The notes beneath the pieces are model-generated. The model worked only from the letters and a program-made list of their open reading frames with translations, did not search any database and had not been told where the DNA came from. From an uncultured Eubacteriales bacterium (GTDB lineage Bacteria; Bacillota; Clostridia; Christensenellales; UBA1242), in contig CARUPR010000007.1 of NCBI GenBank assembly GCA_949077035.1, positions 28,869-92,868 on the forward strand: a stretch of 64,000 nucleotides of DNA, read 5' to 3'. Positions 42,450 to 51,698 of this stretch are shown piece after piece; positions within the stretch are counted from its first letter, which is position 1, and every line of letters begins with the position of its first letter. The translations under genes were made by a program, and so were the position numbers.

Positions 42450-43631
42450 TCATCTAATTTTTTGTTGAATGACATCAATGCATGGCAAAGAGCCTTGTTC
42501 AATAAATTCCATACTTGCACCGCCACCGGTAGAAACGAAATCTATTTTATCTGCCACTTTAAAGGTATTTATTGCGTTGACAGTATCACCTCCACCAACA
42601 ATAGTGAAGGCATTTGAATTTGCCACCGCTTCGGCAATCTTCCTTGTTCCGCCTGCAAACTTTGGATTTTCAAACATACCAAGTGGCCCATTCCAGAAAA
42701 TCTGACTTGCGCCGTCAATTTCTTTTTTAAATAGTTCCACAGTTTTATCGCCAATATCATAGCCAGCAAGGTCACCTTTAAGCTTATCAACCCTTTCAAT
42801 CTTACCCTTTCTGTCGCTTGTGCTTACACCAAGATGGTCGATAGGAAGCAATATTTTCTTTCCTTGCGCTTCAGCCTTATCAAGAATTTCTTTGGCAACT
42901 GCAATCTTATCTTCCTCAATAACACTCATTCCAACCATTTCGCCTCTTGCAAGCATGAAGGTATATGCCATCGCCCCGCCTATAATCAAACAATCGGCTT
43001 TTTCGATAAACTTTTCAATCACCTTAATTTTTGTATCAACCTTAGCCCCACCTAATATTGCAACAAAAGGACGTTTAGGCTCTTTGATAGCAAGCGAAAG
43101 ATTCTCTATTTCCTTTTCCATCAAAAATCCAATCGCATTTGGCAAAACACGAGCAAGCGCAAAACCTGTTGCGTTTTTTCTATGAGCAGAACCAAAAGCA
43201 TCATTTACAAATATATCGCCATAACTTGCGATTTCTCTGGCAAAATCCATATCGCACTTATCTTCTTCTTTATAAAAACGAGTGTTTTCAAGAAGCAACA
43301 CATTGCCTTCTTTAAGATTTTTAATCTTCTTTTTCACCTCGCTTCCAACAACTGCATTTATAAAGTCAACATTACATTCAAGCCTTTTCATCAATTCTAT
43401 AGCAACCGGATATAATGATTTTTTTGTATCAAAACTCTTAGGTCTGCCAAGGTGAGAAAGCAAAACAACCCTTGCCTCCTGCTTTGTAAGATATTCGATT
43501 GTAGGAATTACATTTTTTATCCTTGTATTATCAAGAATTTTTCCGCCTTCATCCATTGGCACATTGAAGTCAACTCTTACCAAAACAACTTTTCCTTTAA
43601 GTCCAACAAGGTCTTTTATCGTTCTTTTCAT
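42450..43631 (-). CDS. pgk: Phosphoglycerate kinase
   Basis: 393 aa. 'VLVRVDFNVPMD' and 'HLGRPK' are N-terminal substrate motifs, 'ILGGAKVDTKIKVIE' is in the hinge, and 'NGPLGMFE' and 'TFTIVGGGDTVNAI' form the nucleotide site. Catalyses ATP formation from 1,3-bisphosphoglycerate. AGGAGAG precedes the ATG. With tpiA it forms a partial glycolytic cluster; gapA is not in the window. Confidence 0.97.
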   Translation of the reverse strand: MKRTIKDLVGLKGKVVLVRVDFNVPMDEGGKILDNTRIKNVIPTIEYLTKQEARVVLLSHLGRPKSFDTKKSLYPVAIELMKRLECNVDFINAVVGSEVKKKIKNLKEGNVLLLENTRFYKEEDKCDMDFAREIASYGDIFVNDAFGSAHRKNATGFALARVLPNAIGFLMEKEIENLSLAIKEPKRPFVAILGGAKVDTKIKVIEKFIEKADCLIIGGAMAYTFMLARGEMVGMSVIEEDKIAVAKEILDKAEAQGKKILLPIDHLGVSTSDRKGKIERVDKLKGDLAGYDIGDKTVELFKKEIDGASQIFWNGPLGMFENPKFAGGTRKIAEAVANSNAFTIVGGGDTVNAINTFKVADKIDFVSTGGGASMEFIEQGSLPCIDVIQQKIR

Positions 43632-43806
43632 ACACTCTCCTATTTTTAAAGTTTATCGCCATTTCGTTTAAACTTTGATTTCATTATTTTTCAATGCAGT
43701 TTTTATAAACTCAACTTTTTTATCATTCAATTTTTACCACATCAGTTTTTATCAAATAAATGATTGTTCAGATTTCACATTTATATAGGTTGTTTCCTTT
43801 TAAAAT

Positions 43807-44733
43807 CTAAATTCCACATTCTTGAATATATCTCTCAATTATTTCAATAGACTGGTCAATAGAAGGGCTGGTTGCCACCTTAATTCTATCTTCACCTTTC
43901 AAAAAACTTGCATACCATAAAAGGTGCTTTCTCATATATTTTGTGATAAATTCCTCATCATAATGTTCTCTCAAAAGCCCAACATGACGTTTTATAACTG
44001 CTATTAAATCTTTTTTATAATCCAGTTTTTTAAGCTGACTAAATATAAATGGATTGCCCTGACTTGCCCTGCCAATCATTACAGCATCCACGCCGGTTGC
44101 AAGCATATTTTGATAGCTTTGTTCATCTGTGACATCACCATTTCCAACCACAGGAATTTTAAGACTGCTTTTAAGTCTTGCAATAGCCTCATAATCAGCT
44201 TTTCCACTATAACCCTGCTGCATGGTCCTTGCATGAAGGGTCACCATTGCCGCCCCACTTTCTTCACACATTCTTCCAATTTCAAGACTGTTGTCGCTGT
44301 CATAACCAAGCCTAATCTTCACCGAAACAGGTCTGTCGGATGCTTTGACGCAGGTGGAAATAATTTTACTTGCAAGCGGAAGGTCCTTTAAAAGTGCAGA
44401 GCCCTCACCATTCTTAACAATTTTTGGTGCAGGACATCCCATATTTATGTCTATAATTTGATAGTGACTTAAAAGAGGATTTGACAAAGCCTCAGCCATA
44501 ATATCAGGCTCATGACCAAAAATCTGACCAATCTTCAATCTTTCATTTTCAGAGTAAATTGTCATAAGTGCAGTCTTTTTTGGATTGTGATGCATCGCTC
44601 TTGCAGAAAGCATTTCGCTGTAAGTTGCATCAGCACCAAAAGAAGAGCAGACATCGCGAAATCCAATATCGCTAACACCTGCCATAGGAGCCAAAATCAA
44701 ATTTCCACCAAAGTCAATATCCCCCAATTGCAT
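43807..44733 (-). CDS. dusB: tRNA-dihydrouridine synthase (DusB-type)
   Basis: 308 aa. FMN-barrel start 'LILAPMAGVSDIGFR', active-site Cys in 'INMGCPAPKIVKNGEGSALL' (about residue 100), 'VKIRLGYD', 'HARTMQQGYSG', and phosphate-binding 'IPVVGNGDV' and 'DAVMIGRAS'. Reduces specific uridines in tRNA D loops. No Shine-Dalgarno is visible; a TTGCTT-17-TAAAAT promoter ends 6 nt before the ATG, so the mRNA is probably leaderless. Confidence 0.93.
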   Translation of the reverse strand: MQLGDIDFGGNLILAPMAGVSDIGFRDVCSSFGADATYSEMLSARAMHHNPKKTALMTIYSENERLKIGQIFGHEPDIMAEALSNPLLSHYQIIDINMGCPAPKIVKNGEGSALLKDLPLASKIISTCVKASDRPVSVKIRLGYDSDNSLEIGRMCEESGAAMVTLHARTMQQGYSGKADYEAIARLKSSLKIPVVGNGDVTDEQSYQNMLATGVDAVMIGRASQGNPFIFSQLKKLDYKKDLIAVIKRHVGLLREHYDEEFITKYMRKHLLWYASFLKGEDRIKVATSPSIDQSIEIIERYIQECGI

Positions 44734-44739
44734 AGCTAT

Positions 44740-44768
44740 ATTTTAACATTTCCCTTTTAAATAAGCAA
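44740..44768 (-). promoter_or_regulatory. Promoter of dusB (leaderless)
   Basis: TTGCTT (44768-44763), 17-bp spacer, TAAAAT (44745-44740), six bases before the ATG. Confidence 0.65.
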
Positions 44769-45058
44769 ATTTTTTAAGCAACATTTATTGAATTTTTTGT
44801 AAAAACTTGGATGGACAAAACAAACAAAAAAATTGTCAGCTTCGCTAAAACATGGCAAAAAGCAATCACAAAATAGTCAAGTCAGACATAAAATGTCTTA
44901 TCGCCAGCATAAGAAGGGGCAAAATAAAGATATTTTAAAAAAATGGGATAAATTTTGCCAATAATTGCAAAGAAGATGAAAAAATTTTTAAATTAAGTAT
45001 TTACAAAATGTTTTAGTTGTGATATTATAATGTTGTATAATATAAACGAGGTGAGAAA
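44769..45058. other. Intergenic region upstream of the 220-aa gene
   Basis: About 290 bp without a gene. It ends in TATAAT-like boxes (near 45025-45045) feeding the 220-aa gene, with GAGGTGAG as the ribosome site. Confidence 0.5.
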
Positions 45059-45721
45059 ATGAAAAATAAATTTTTTATTGACAATAATGATGATTATAGC
45101 AAAGAACAATTAAATAAAATAAAAGCCAATAATATGTATATTGTTAAAGCTTTAGCTCAGCTACGTTCTTCAGTAAGAAAAAATGACTCGATTATCGGTG
45201 GAAATATGCGCCCATATCTCTTGAAAGGAAAACTTCAATATTCAGATTCAGTGACAGGCATAGATACAAATGACTTTGCTGGAAAACTTAAATTTTTAAC
45301 TATCGCTTTAAATGACAAATCTCATCCAGAAAATATCGAAGTTTTTAAAAATTCTTTACTTAATGAAGTAGTAACTAAGTCATTGGTAAGCGGAAACTAT
45401 CTTGACGACAGCCTTGAATTTTGGGATAACTTCAAAAACATCAGCACAAGCAAGAAAAAAACAAGCATTATTGATTTTGTGCTTGAAACACAAAGAAATG
45501 ATTTGACTGCACCTATCGGCCTTGACTTCTCAAAAATTATCGACACTTTGGTTAAAACTGATGAAAATGGAAATTATTATATTGAAAATAGTTATTCAAT
45601 GGAAGATGAAACCGAAATTGCTGAAGCTGTTCAACTTCAACTGCACGCTTTCCAAGACCATCCAAAATTCAAAGAAAATTTTGCTTTGATTGAAAATGAA
45701 GACGAGTTGAATCTTGAGTAA
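45059..45721 (+). CDS. Hypothetical protein
   Basis: 220 aa, soluble, mostly helical, family not recognised. 'MYIVKALAQLRSSVRKNDSIIGGNMRPYLLKGKLQYSDSV' is the most distinctive region. It ends ENEDELNLE, a variant of the recurrent acidic terminal motif. It has its own promoter and a strong terminator, so it is monocistronic between dusB and aspS, which both read the other way. Confidence 0.75.
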   Translation: MKNKFFIDNNDDYSKEQLNKIKANNMYIVKALAQLRSSVRKNDSIIGGNMRPYLLKGKLQYSDSVTGIDTNDFAGKLKFLTIALNDKSHPENIEVFKNSLLNEVVTKSLVSGNYLDDSLEFWDNFKNISTSKKKTSIIDFVLETQRNDLTAPIGLDFSKIIDTLVKTDENGNYYIENSYSMEDETEIAEAVQLQLHAFQDHPKFKENFALIENEDELNLE

Positions 45722-45745
45722 AAAAGTTCTTTAAATATTATTGTT

Positions 45746-45778
45746 AAAAAAAGCCTCCAATTTTGGAGGTTTTTTTAT
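45746..45778 (+). terminator. Terminator of the 220-aa gene
   Basis: Stem AAAGCCTCCAA / TTGGAGGTTTT with T7, GC-richer than most here. Confidence 0.9.
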
Positions 45779-45898
45779 TGCAATTTAGATTTAATATAAG
45801 CAAAGTTTGCTGAATTTTTTATCAGAAATTTTTATTATATATCTGAAAATTTTTTGTTGTTGGTAATTTTTATTATTAATACCCTTTTTAAAATTTTT

Positions 45899-47179
45899 TT
45901 ATGGGGTCATTCTTTCTGGGCCACGGAAGATAAACATTGCATCTTTGATATTTGGCAATTCAAGAAGATTTAAAGTCATTCTGTCAAGCCCGATTGCAAA
46001 ACCGCCATGTGGAGGGCATCCATACTTGAAGAATTGAAGATAAAATTCAACATCCTTTTCAAGCCCCTTCTCTTTTGCCTGTGCCTTAAGCACTTCATAT
46101 CTATGTTCACGTTGGGCACCAGTGGTAATTTCGATTCCCTTCCAAATAAGGTCATAACCTTGTGGGATGCCATCTTTACGAAGATGATAGAAGGCTCTCT
46201 TTCTTGCACCATAGTCGGTTACAAACAAGAATTCATGACCATAAACTTCCTTTGAAAAACGTGCACAAAGCTTTTCAGCCTCTGTAGAAAGGTCATCTTT
46301 TTCCTCTTCAGTAACATATCCATATCTTTTTTCAAGCTCGCTGTAAAGGTCTTTAAGCTTAATTCTTGGGAAAGGAAGTGTTGGCACAACAACCTCAACA
46401 CCAAAAGTTTCTTTAATCGCCTCGCCATACTGCTCTTTAATTTTCTTAAGTGCATAGGCAATCATCTCTTCTTCAAGAGCCATAACATCTTCAAAGCTTT
46501 CAATCCAAGAAAACTCAAGGTCAAAGCTAGTAAACTCAGTCGCATGCTTTTTTGTATGTGACTTTTCAGCACGGAATACTGGAGCAACTTCATAAATTCG
46601 ACCAAAGTTGCTTGAGTTTGCCATCTGTTTATAAAATTGTGGGCTTTGTGCAAGATATGCAAGGCCATCAAAATATTTCAGTTCAAAAACTTCAGAACCG
46701 CTTTCTGATGCAGTTGCGATAAGTTTTGGTGAATGAATTTCAATAAATTCTCTGTCATTCAAATATTCTCTCATAGCATTACATAAAAGGGTTTGAACTT
46801 TAAAAGTCAAAAGATTCTTATCCTGTCTTAAATCAATCCAGCGATAGTCAAGACGTTGGTCAATGTTGCTTTCTGGGCCAATAGGATAGGCTTCTGCTGT
46901 GCTTGTGACTTCAACTTTGTCAGCCAAAACTTCACGGCCGCCAAGTTTAACATATTCACTTTTGATAAGTTCACCTTCAACAAGGACAGTTGAACCGGCA
47001 AGAAGATGAGAAAAAACTTCACCTACTTCAGGATGAGCAACCTTATCAACGGTGACTTGAATTTTTCCAGAAAAATCTTTAAGGACGATAAATTGAATGT
47101 TCTTTTTGTCACGGACTACATCAACCATGCCTTGAAAACGGACCCTTCCTTCATTTAATTTTGAAATTTGTGTTGTCAT
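45899..47179 (-). CDS. aspS: Aspartyl-tRNA synthetase, archaeal/non-discriminating type
   Basis: 426 aa from the ATG at 47179 (AAGGAGG 6 nt upstream; the longer frame runs into the T-box). OB-fold anticodon domain at 1-110, then class II motifs: motif 1 around 'REYLNDREFIEIHSPKL', motif 2 'FRAEKSHTKKHATEF', motif 3 'GFAIGLDRMTL'. At 426 aa and without the bacterial GAD insertion (bacterial AspRS about 590 aa), it is the archaeal/eukaryotic-like form seen in some clostridia, often non-discriminating. That property cannot be judged from this window. Confidence 0.93.
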   Translation of the reverse strand: MTTQISKLNEGRVRFQGMVDVVRDKKNIQFIVLKDFSGKIQVTVDKVAHPEVGEVFSHLLAGSTVLVEGELIKSEYVKLGGREVLADKVEVTSTAEAYPIGPESNIDQRLDYRWIDLRQDKNLLTFKVQTLLCNAMREYLNDREFIEIHSPKLIATASESGSEVFELKYFDGLAYLAQSPQFYKQMANSSNFGRIYEVAPVFRAEKSHTKKHATEFTSFDLEFSWIESFEDVMALEEEMIAYALKKIKEQYGEAIKETFGVEVVVPTLPFPRIKLKDLYSELEKRYGYVTEEEKDDLSTEAEKLCARFSKEVYGHEFLFVTDYGARKRAFYHLRKDGIPQGYDLIWKGIEITTGAQREHRYEVLKAQAKEKGLEKDVEFYLQFFKYGCPPHGGFAIGLDRMTLNLLELPNIKDAMFIFRGPERMTP

Positions 47180-47204
47180 AAAATGCCTCCTTCTTGGGGC
47201 TAAA

Positions 47205-47400
47205 CACAAAAAAATCGCCCCCATGTAAAATTACATTAGGACGAATTAATATCCGCGGTGCCACCTAATTTGTCAATATGACCTCTTTAAATAAATTGTC
47301 AAACTCCAAAGTGTCCTTCATTTTATCTCGCTTGGCAATTTCCACCCTCATGCCTCTCTGAAAAACAAAAGATAAAACTACTCTCTTTTTCATCGTTTTC
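47205..47400 (-). promoter_or_regulatory. T-box riboswitch controlling aspS
   Basis: On the minus strand the leader contains the invariant antiterminator bulge GGTGGCACCGCGG (47265-47253). A terminator hairpin ending in a T7 run follows just before aspS. Upstream is a Stem I-like region with GAGAG..GAGGGTGGAA and a candidate specifier GAC (47315-47313), the Asp codon. Uncharged tRNA-Asp would pair with both sites and allow read-through. The Asp codon agrees with the downstream gene. Confidence 0.9.
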
Positions 47401-47406
47401 ATCAAA

Positions 47407-47435
47407 AGTTTACTCTTTTTAGTTGCCCTTGTCAA
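47407..47435 (-). promoter_or_regulatory. Promoter of the T-box/aspS transcript
   Basis: TTGACA (47435-47430), 17-bp spacer, TAAACT (47412-47407). Confidence 0.75.
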
Positions 47436-47673
47436 TAATTTTTTTAAAGTTTTAAAATTTTTTATCTATGATTTTTCAGTTTTTCCAAAAATACTAAAAT
47501 GTTTAAAAGCTTTTTCTTGTAATTGAACTTTTGTTTAAATAATATTTTTAATTAATGCCGTCAAAATGTTGAAATGATTGCAACTTTGTTTTTATCATTT
47601 ATATATTAAAAATTCATAATAATATCTTTTTCTCAAAATCTTTATTCTTTCTCATGTTTAATTTCAAAATCAA

Positions 47674-47702
47674 TTGAAAAAAATTTTTATATATGATAAA
47701 AT
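47674..47702 (+). promoter_or_regulatory. Promoter of the Smr-domain gene
   Basis: TTGAAA (47674-47679), 17-bp spacer, TAAAAT (47697-47702), so the TTG at 47674 is a -35 element and not a start codon. Confidence 0.7.
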
Positions 47703-47718
47703 GTTTTTTGGAGGAAAT

Positions 47719-48057
47719 GTGCTAAGACTTGTAAATCTAAAAGATGGCGAATTTAATGTAGAACTTGCAATTGCAACCGTTGAGATTGAAATTGAATCGG
47801 CAAAGAAGGAAGGCTTGGTTGCATTAAAGGTTTTGCATGGCTATGGCTCTCATGGCAGAGGTGGAACAATTGCAATAGAGCTTCGCAAAACTTTATCGCT
47901 ATGGAAAAAGCAGGGCTTTATCACAAATTATTTTGGCGGCGATAGATGGAATTTATTTGACAAACAAAGTCAAAAAATTCTGATGAAAGACAAAGACATT
48001 TTTAATGATTGCGACATCAATTCATCCAATCCCGGCATTACCATAATTGAATTGTAA
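47719..48057 (+). CDS. Smr-domain protein
   Basis: 112 aa from a GTG at 47719 with GGAGG 4 nt upstream. 'LVNLKDGEFNVELAIATVEIEIESA' and 'ALKVLHGYGSHGRGGTIAIELRK' match the Smr nuclease/nicking domain (LDLHG-like start replaced by 'LVNLKDG', and the HGxGxxGxG(x)L loop). It is a stand-alone Smr protein, not the MutS2 C terminus. It precedes sufC by about 120 bp on the same strand; a functional link is not evident. Confidence 0.75.
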   Translation: MLRLVNLKDGEFNVELAIATVEIEIESAKKEGLVALKVLHGYGSHGRGGTIAIELRKTLSLWKKQGFITNYFGGDRWNLFDKQSQKILMKDKDIFNDCDINSSNPGITIIEL

Positions 48058-48178
48058 GCAATCTTTTTAAATAATATTATATAATTTAATTAAAATTTAC
48101 AAAAAATTGTTAAAAAAACGCAAAAAAAATGCAAAAAACCTAGAAAAAATAAAAATTTTAATGAATTTTGGAGAAATA

Positions 48179-48880
48179 ATGTTAAAAATAGAAAATCTGC
48201 ACTTTGGTGTAAAAGAGAATAACAACAATAAAAAAATAATTAAAGGGATAGATTTAGCTCTCGATTATGGCAAAACCTATGTCATAACCGGACCCAATGG
48301 CAGCGGGAAATCAACACTTTTAAAACTGATAATGGGTTTAATCAATCAGACAGAAGGCAAGATAACTTTAGATGAAATAGATTTATCACCTCTTTCAATT
48401 GATTTGCGGGCAAAAAATGGTTTAACCTTTGCCTTTCAAAAACCTGTCACTTTTAAGGGAATAAAAATAAATCAACTTTTAGACATAGCAAGTGGCAAAA
48501 AAAATAATGTCGGCCAGAGTTGTGAATTTCTTGCAAACGTAGGACTTTGTGCCAAAGATTATATAGACAGACCTTTCGATGACAACCTTTCAGGTGGTGA
48601 ACAAAAGAGGATAGAACTTGCAATGGCTCTCGCAAAAGGCGGAAAGGTATTTTTATTTGATGAACCAGAGGCAGGAATTGATATTTGGAGCTTTGAAAAC
48701 TTGACAAAAATTTTCTCTTCTCTGAAAGACAGCATCAATATTATTGTCAGTCATCAACAAAAGATTTTGGAGCTTGCCGATGTAATCATTATGCTTCAAG
48801 ATGGAAAGATTGAGAAAATGGGAAGCTATCAAGAAATTAAACCTTTTTTAACTGAAAGCAAATGTCAAAGATTAAAATAA
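48179..48880 (+). CDS. sufC: SufC-like Fe-S assembly ATPase
   Basis: 233 aa from the ATG at 48179 (GGAG 6 nt upstream; the longer frame to 48107 is Lys-rich leader). ABC ATPase with Walker A 'GPNGSGKST', Q loop 'FAFQKP', signature 'LSGGEQKR', Walker B 'VFLFDEPEAG' and H loop 'VSHQ'. The short spacing and 'DIWSFENL' after Walker B are typical of SufC rather than of transporters. Pairs with the SufB/D homologue 107 bp downstream. Confidence 0.9.
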   Translation: MLKIENLHFGVKENNNNKKIIKGIDLALDYGKTYVITGPNGSGKSTLLKLIMGLINQTEGKITLDEIDLSPLSIDLRAKNGLTFAFQKPVTFKGIKINQLLDIASGKKNNVGQSCEFLANVGLCAKDYIDRPFDDNLSGGEQKRIELAMALAKGGKVFLFDEPEAGIDIWSFENLTKIFSSLKDSINIIVSHQQKILELADVIIMLQDGKIEKMGSYQEIKPFLTESKCQRLK

Positions 48881-48987
48881 AGATAAAATAGATTTAAATA
48901 ATATGATATTTTCACATAAAACAAAATATATACAAAATACAAAAACAAAATAAAAATTAATAATATTAGTTTTAAATAGAGGTAAAA

Positions 48988-49908
48988 ATGGATTCGATAG
49001 AACAAAAACTCTTTGAAAAACTGACCGAGCTTCACAAAATTCCAAGCGGAGCTTTCAGTATACGAAAAAATGGCACATCAGAACTTTCTTCAACCAAAGA
49101 AATTGAAATAGTCAAAAAGACTCACAAAAACGGAATTGATATTATTGTAAAGCCAAATGTCATTGGCAAAAGTGTTCATATTCCAGTTATAATCACCGTG
49201 GGCGGTTTGTCTGATATAGTTTACAATGATTTTTATATTGGCGAAAATGCGGACGTCATGATTGTGGCAGGATGCGGCATACACAATGCTACCTGCAAAA
49301 CAAGTATGCATAATGGCTTGCATAGTTTTCACCTAAGCAGAAATAGCAAGGTCCGATATATAGAAAGGCATATTGGCGAAGGTGAAGGCGAAGGCGAAAA
49401 AATATTAAATCCTGTGACAAAGGTCTATCTTGAAGAAGGTGCTCAGATGACAATGGAAACAACTCAACTTGGCGGCGTTTCTTCCACCATAAGAAAAACT
49501 TTCGCAACAGTGAAAGACAATGCAAAATTGACAATTCAAGAAAACATACTCACAACCGATAACCAAATTGCAAAAACTCAATTTAAAGTAAATCTCACAG
49601 GCAAAAATTCTGGAGTTGAAGTTGTAAGCCATAGCGTTGCGAGAGATAATTCACTGCAAGAATTTAAATCAAATGTTATAGGCAAGAATGAATGTTTTGG
49701 CCATGTAGAATGTGATGGAATACTGCTTGATAATGCTCGCATTATTTCCTTGCCAACTGTTGATGCTCAGTGTAAAGAAGCTTCCTTAGTTCATGAAGCT
49801 GCAATCGGAAAAATTGCAGGTGAAGAACTTGTCAAACTTATGACCTTGGGCTTAAGCCAAAAGGAAGCGGAAGAAATTATCATTCAAGGCTTTTTGCTTG
49901 GCAATTAA
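48988..49908 (+). CDS. sufB: SufB/SufD-like scaffold (minimal type)
   Basis: 306 aa, much shorter than SufB (about 470) or SufD (about 420). The beta-helix core is recognisable: 'GIHNATCKTSMHNGLHSF', 'GGVSSTIRKTFATVKDNA', 'SHSVARDNSLQEFKSNVIG' and the C-terminal 'ASLVHEAAIGKIAGEELVKLMTLGLSQKEAEEIIIQGFL'. The final block is the SufB/D signature that binds SufC. A single SufBD with SufC and no SufS/U/D nearby matches the minimal SUF-like (SMS) arrangement of anaerobes. GAGGT precedes the ATG. Confidence 0.9.
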   Translation: MDSIEQKLFEKLTELHKIPSGAFSIRKNGTSELSSTKEIEIVKKTHKNGIDIIVKPNVIGKSVHIPVIITVGGLSDIVYNDFYIGENADVMIVAGCGIHNATCKTSMHNGLHSFHLSRNSKVRYIERHIGEGEGEGEKILNPVTKVYLEEGAQMTMETTQLGGVSSTIRKTFATVKDNAKLTIQENILTTDNQIAKTQFKVNLTGKNSGVEVVSHSVARDNSLQEFKSNVIGKNECFGHVECDGILLDNARIISLPTVDAQCKEASLVHEAAIGKIAGEELVKLMTLGLSQKEAEEIIIQGFLLGN

Positions 49909-50278
49909 TATGTGTGAATTTTAATATGATGTCTTTCTTTAAAACTTTTTTTTTCTTGCTCAGCTTTTCTTCTTGCTATAAGGAATTTCTTTCCTTATCA
50001 TATCACCTGCTTACTTAAAAAACTTTATTTTAAATCAAAAAATCTCTTTCTTGAAGAAATACTTTTTTTCTATTTAAAAATTTATTCTTGTTTAAACGCA
50101 TAAAAATCTTAACAAAAAAACTATCCAATCGGATAGTTTTTTTATTGACGCATGATAGTCAATGATATCTATAAAACAAATAGGCACAAACAGACACTAT
50201 CTTTAGAAATACAAGATAGGCGCAAACAATGCTGTCTTAAGAAACGCAAGATAGTCACAATTGAAATTGGTTATATCT
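49909..50278. other. Convergent gap with terminator and dispersed repeats
   Basis: 370 bp without a gene. A terminator lies at 50114-50144. From about 50150 to 50265 are three imperfect units of the type CAAGATAGGCGCAAACAATG, plus-oriented copies of the dispersed repeat family. Confidence 0.6.
50114..50144. terminator. Bidirectional terminator between sufB and the methyltransferase
   Basis: Stem AAAACTATCC / GGATAGTTTT, loop AATC, A run and T run on either side. Confidence 0.88.
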
Positions 50279-51625
50279 TTAAAATTTATCTAAAATACCC
50301 ACAACTTCATATTCGCCAGTTCTTGCAAACATATCAAATAAGGTGACAGAGCTTAGCCTATAACCACTCAATCTGTCCACATCTCTTACAAAGGTCGCAC
50401 TATTGCAAGACACATAAATAAGTCTTTGACAATTTTTTAAATTCAAAGTTTCAACAACACTTTTTTCCATGCCAGACCTTGGCGGGTCCACAATTATTGT
50501 ATCAGCATCTGTTATGTTTGGCAAAACTTTTGCACAATCACCATGGATATTTGTAAGCGATGTATAAAGAGCATTTTCTTCCTTCAACAATTCAGCATCT
50601 TGATGTTCACTTTCACCAAGTTCTATGCCAATCACCCTTTTATTTTGATTTGCAATAAAACCGCTAAGAACGCCCGACCCGCTGTAGCAATTTACAACCA
50701 AATCACCCACTATATTATCAACAACATATTGATACAAGCCAGAAACTAAAAACTTATTCACCTGATGAAAGCTGTTTGGCTTAAATTTACAATTCAAACC
50801 ATGCTCATTGCTCTGCAAATACTTATTGCCCATTTTGTGTGTTAAAGTATGATTCTCATATTCATAAATTCCGGTGAAATCGCCCAGCATCAGATAAACA
50901 CCTTGATAATTTATCTCTCGGCCTCCCGGTTTTTTATAAAATATCACAGCAAGATTATCATTTTCTTCCCTGATAACAATTTCCGAGAAACTATATGTAA
51001 GTTTTTGTGCACTTATAAACCTGTCAATAATTTCAATTGCTCGGTTGATTTTTTCATCAACCAATAAACAACCATCCACCTTGCAAAGTTTGTGACTTCC
51101 CCTCTCTATCAGCGATAAACCATCTCTATCAACAAACATTCTAATCTTGTTTCGATAGCCATATTCGTTTGGTGATTTTACCACCCTAGCCTCGACTTGA
51201 AAGTTTACCTTTTTAAGTTGCTGAGCCAAAAGGTCTTTTTTAATTTCAAGTTCATTTTCATATGTGGTATGCTGATAACTGCAACCTCCACATCTTCCAA
51301 AATACTTACATGGTGCGGCCGCACGCTGAGGACTGCTATGCAAAACTTCTGTCAGATTTCCATTTAAAAAGGTTGAATGAGAGGAAACAATTTTAAATTT
51401 TATCACCTCATCTTTAAGTGCATAAGGGACAAACACAACCTTTCCATCAAGTCGCAAAACCCCTTCGCCGTCATACCCATAACTATCTATTTTTCCTTCA
51501 TATTCAACATCGCTATCATAATCCGTTTTGCTTTCATTTTTCATTTTAATTTCATTTTTCAATTTGCTTCCATAACCATTTTTCAGTTTACTTTCATTAC
51601 TTTTTCTTATTGTTTCAGCTTTCAA
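50279..51625 (-). CDS. 23S rRNA (uracil-5-)-methyltransferase, RlmD/RlmCD/TrmA class
   Basis: 448 aa. A Lys/Asn/Ser-rich extension of about 40 residues ('ESKLKNGYGSKLKNEIKMKN') precedes a TRAM-like OB domain (42-100). The [4Fe-4S] cysteines 'CKYFGRCGGC' (about 102-111) come next, then the SAM-dependent methyltransferase with 'VVNCYSGSGVLSGFIA', 'IIVDPPRSGM' and catalytic Cys in 'LIYVSCNSAT'. Methylates U in 23S rRNA. The start is TTG at 51625, 4 nt after AAGGAGAG. Exact target U747 or U1939 is not determined. Confidence 0.9.
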   Translation of the reverse strand: MKAETIRKSNESKLKNGYGSKLKNEIKMKNESKTDYDSDVEYEGKIDSYGYDGEGVLRLDGKVVFVPYALKDEVIKFKIVSSHSTFLNGNLTEVLHSSPQRAAAPCKYFGRCGGCSYQHTTYENELEIKKDLLAQQLKKVNFQVEARVVKSPNEYGYRNKIRMFVDRDGLSLIERGSHKLCKVDGCLLVDEKINRAIEIIDRFISAQKLTYSFSEIVIREENDNLAVIFYKKPGGREINYQGVYLMLGDFTGIYEYENHTLTHKMGNKYLQSNEHGLNCKFKPNSFHQVNKFLVSGLYQYVVDNIVGDLVVNCYSGSGVLSGFIANQNKRVIGIELGESEHQDAELLKEENALYTSLTNIHGDCAKVLPNITDADTIIVDPPRSGMEKSVVETLNLKNCQRLIYVSCNSATFVRDVDRLSGYRLSSVTLFDMFARTGEYEVVGILDKF

Positions 51626-51698
51626 TTTCTCTCCTTAAAAATAAATATGGAAAACAATATCCACAATAAAATATGGATAAAAATTTTCTTTAAATATT

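Noticed and set aside
44769..45000. Possible structured RNA before the 220-aa gene
   Set aside because: Some G/C-richer patches but no consensus of a known RNA class and no convincing stem set.
47674..47718. TTG start for the Smr-domain protein
   Set aside because: It coincides with a TTGAAA -35 element; GGAGG sits before the GTG at 47719.
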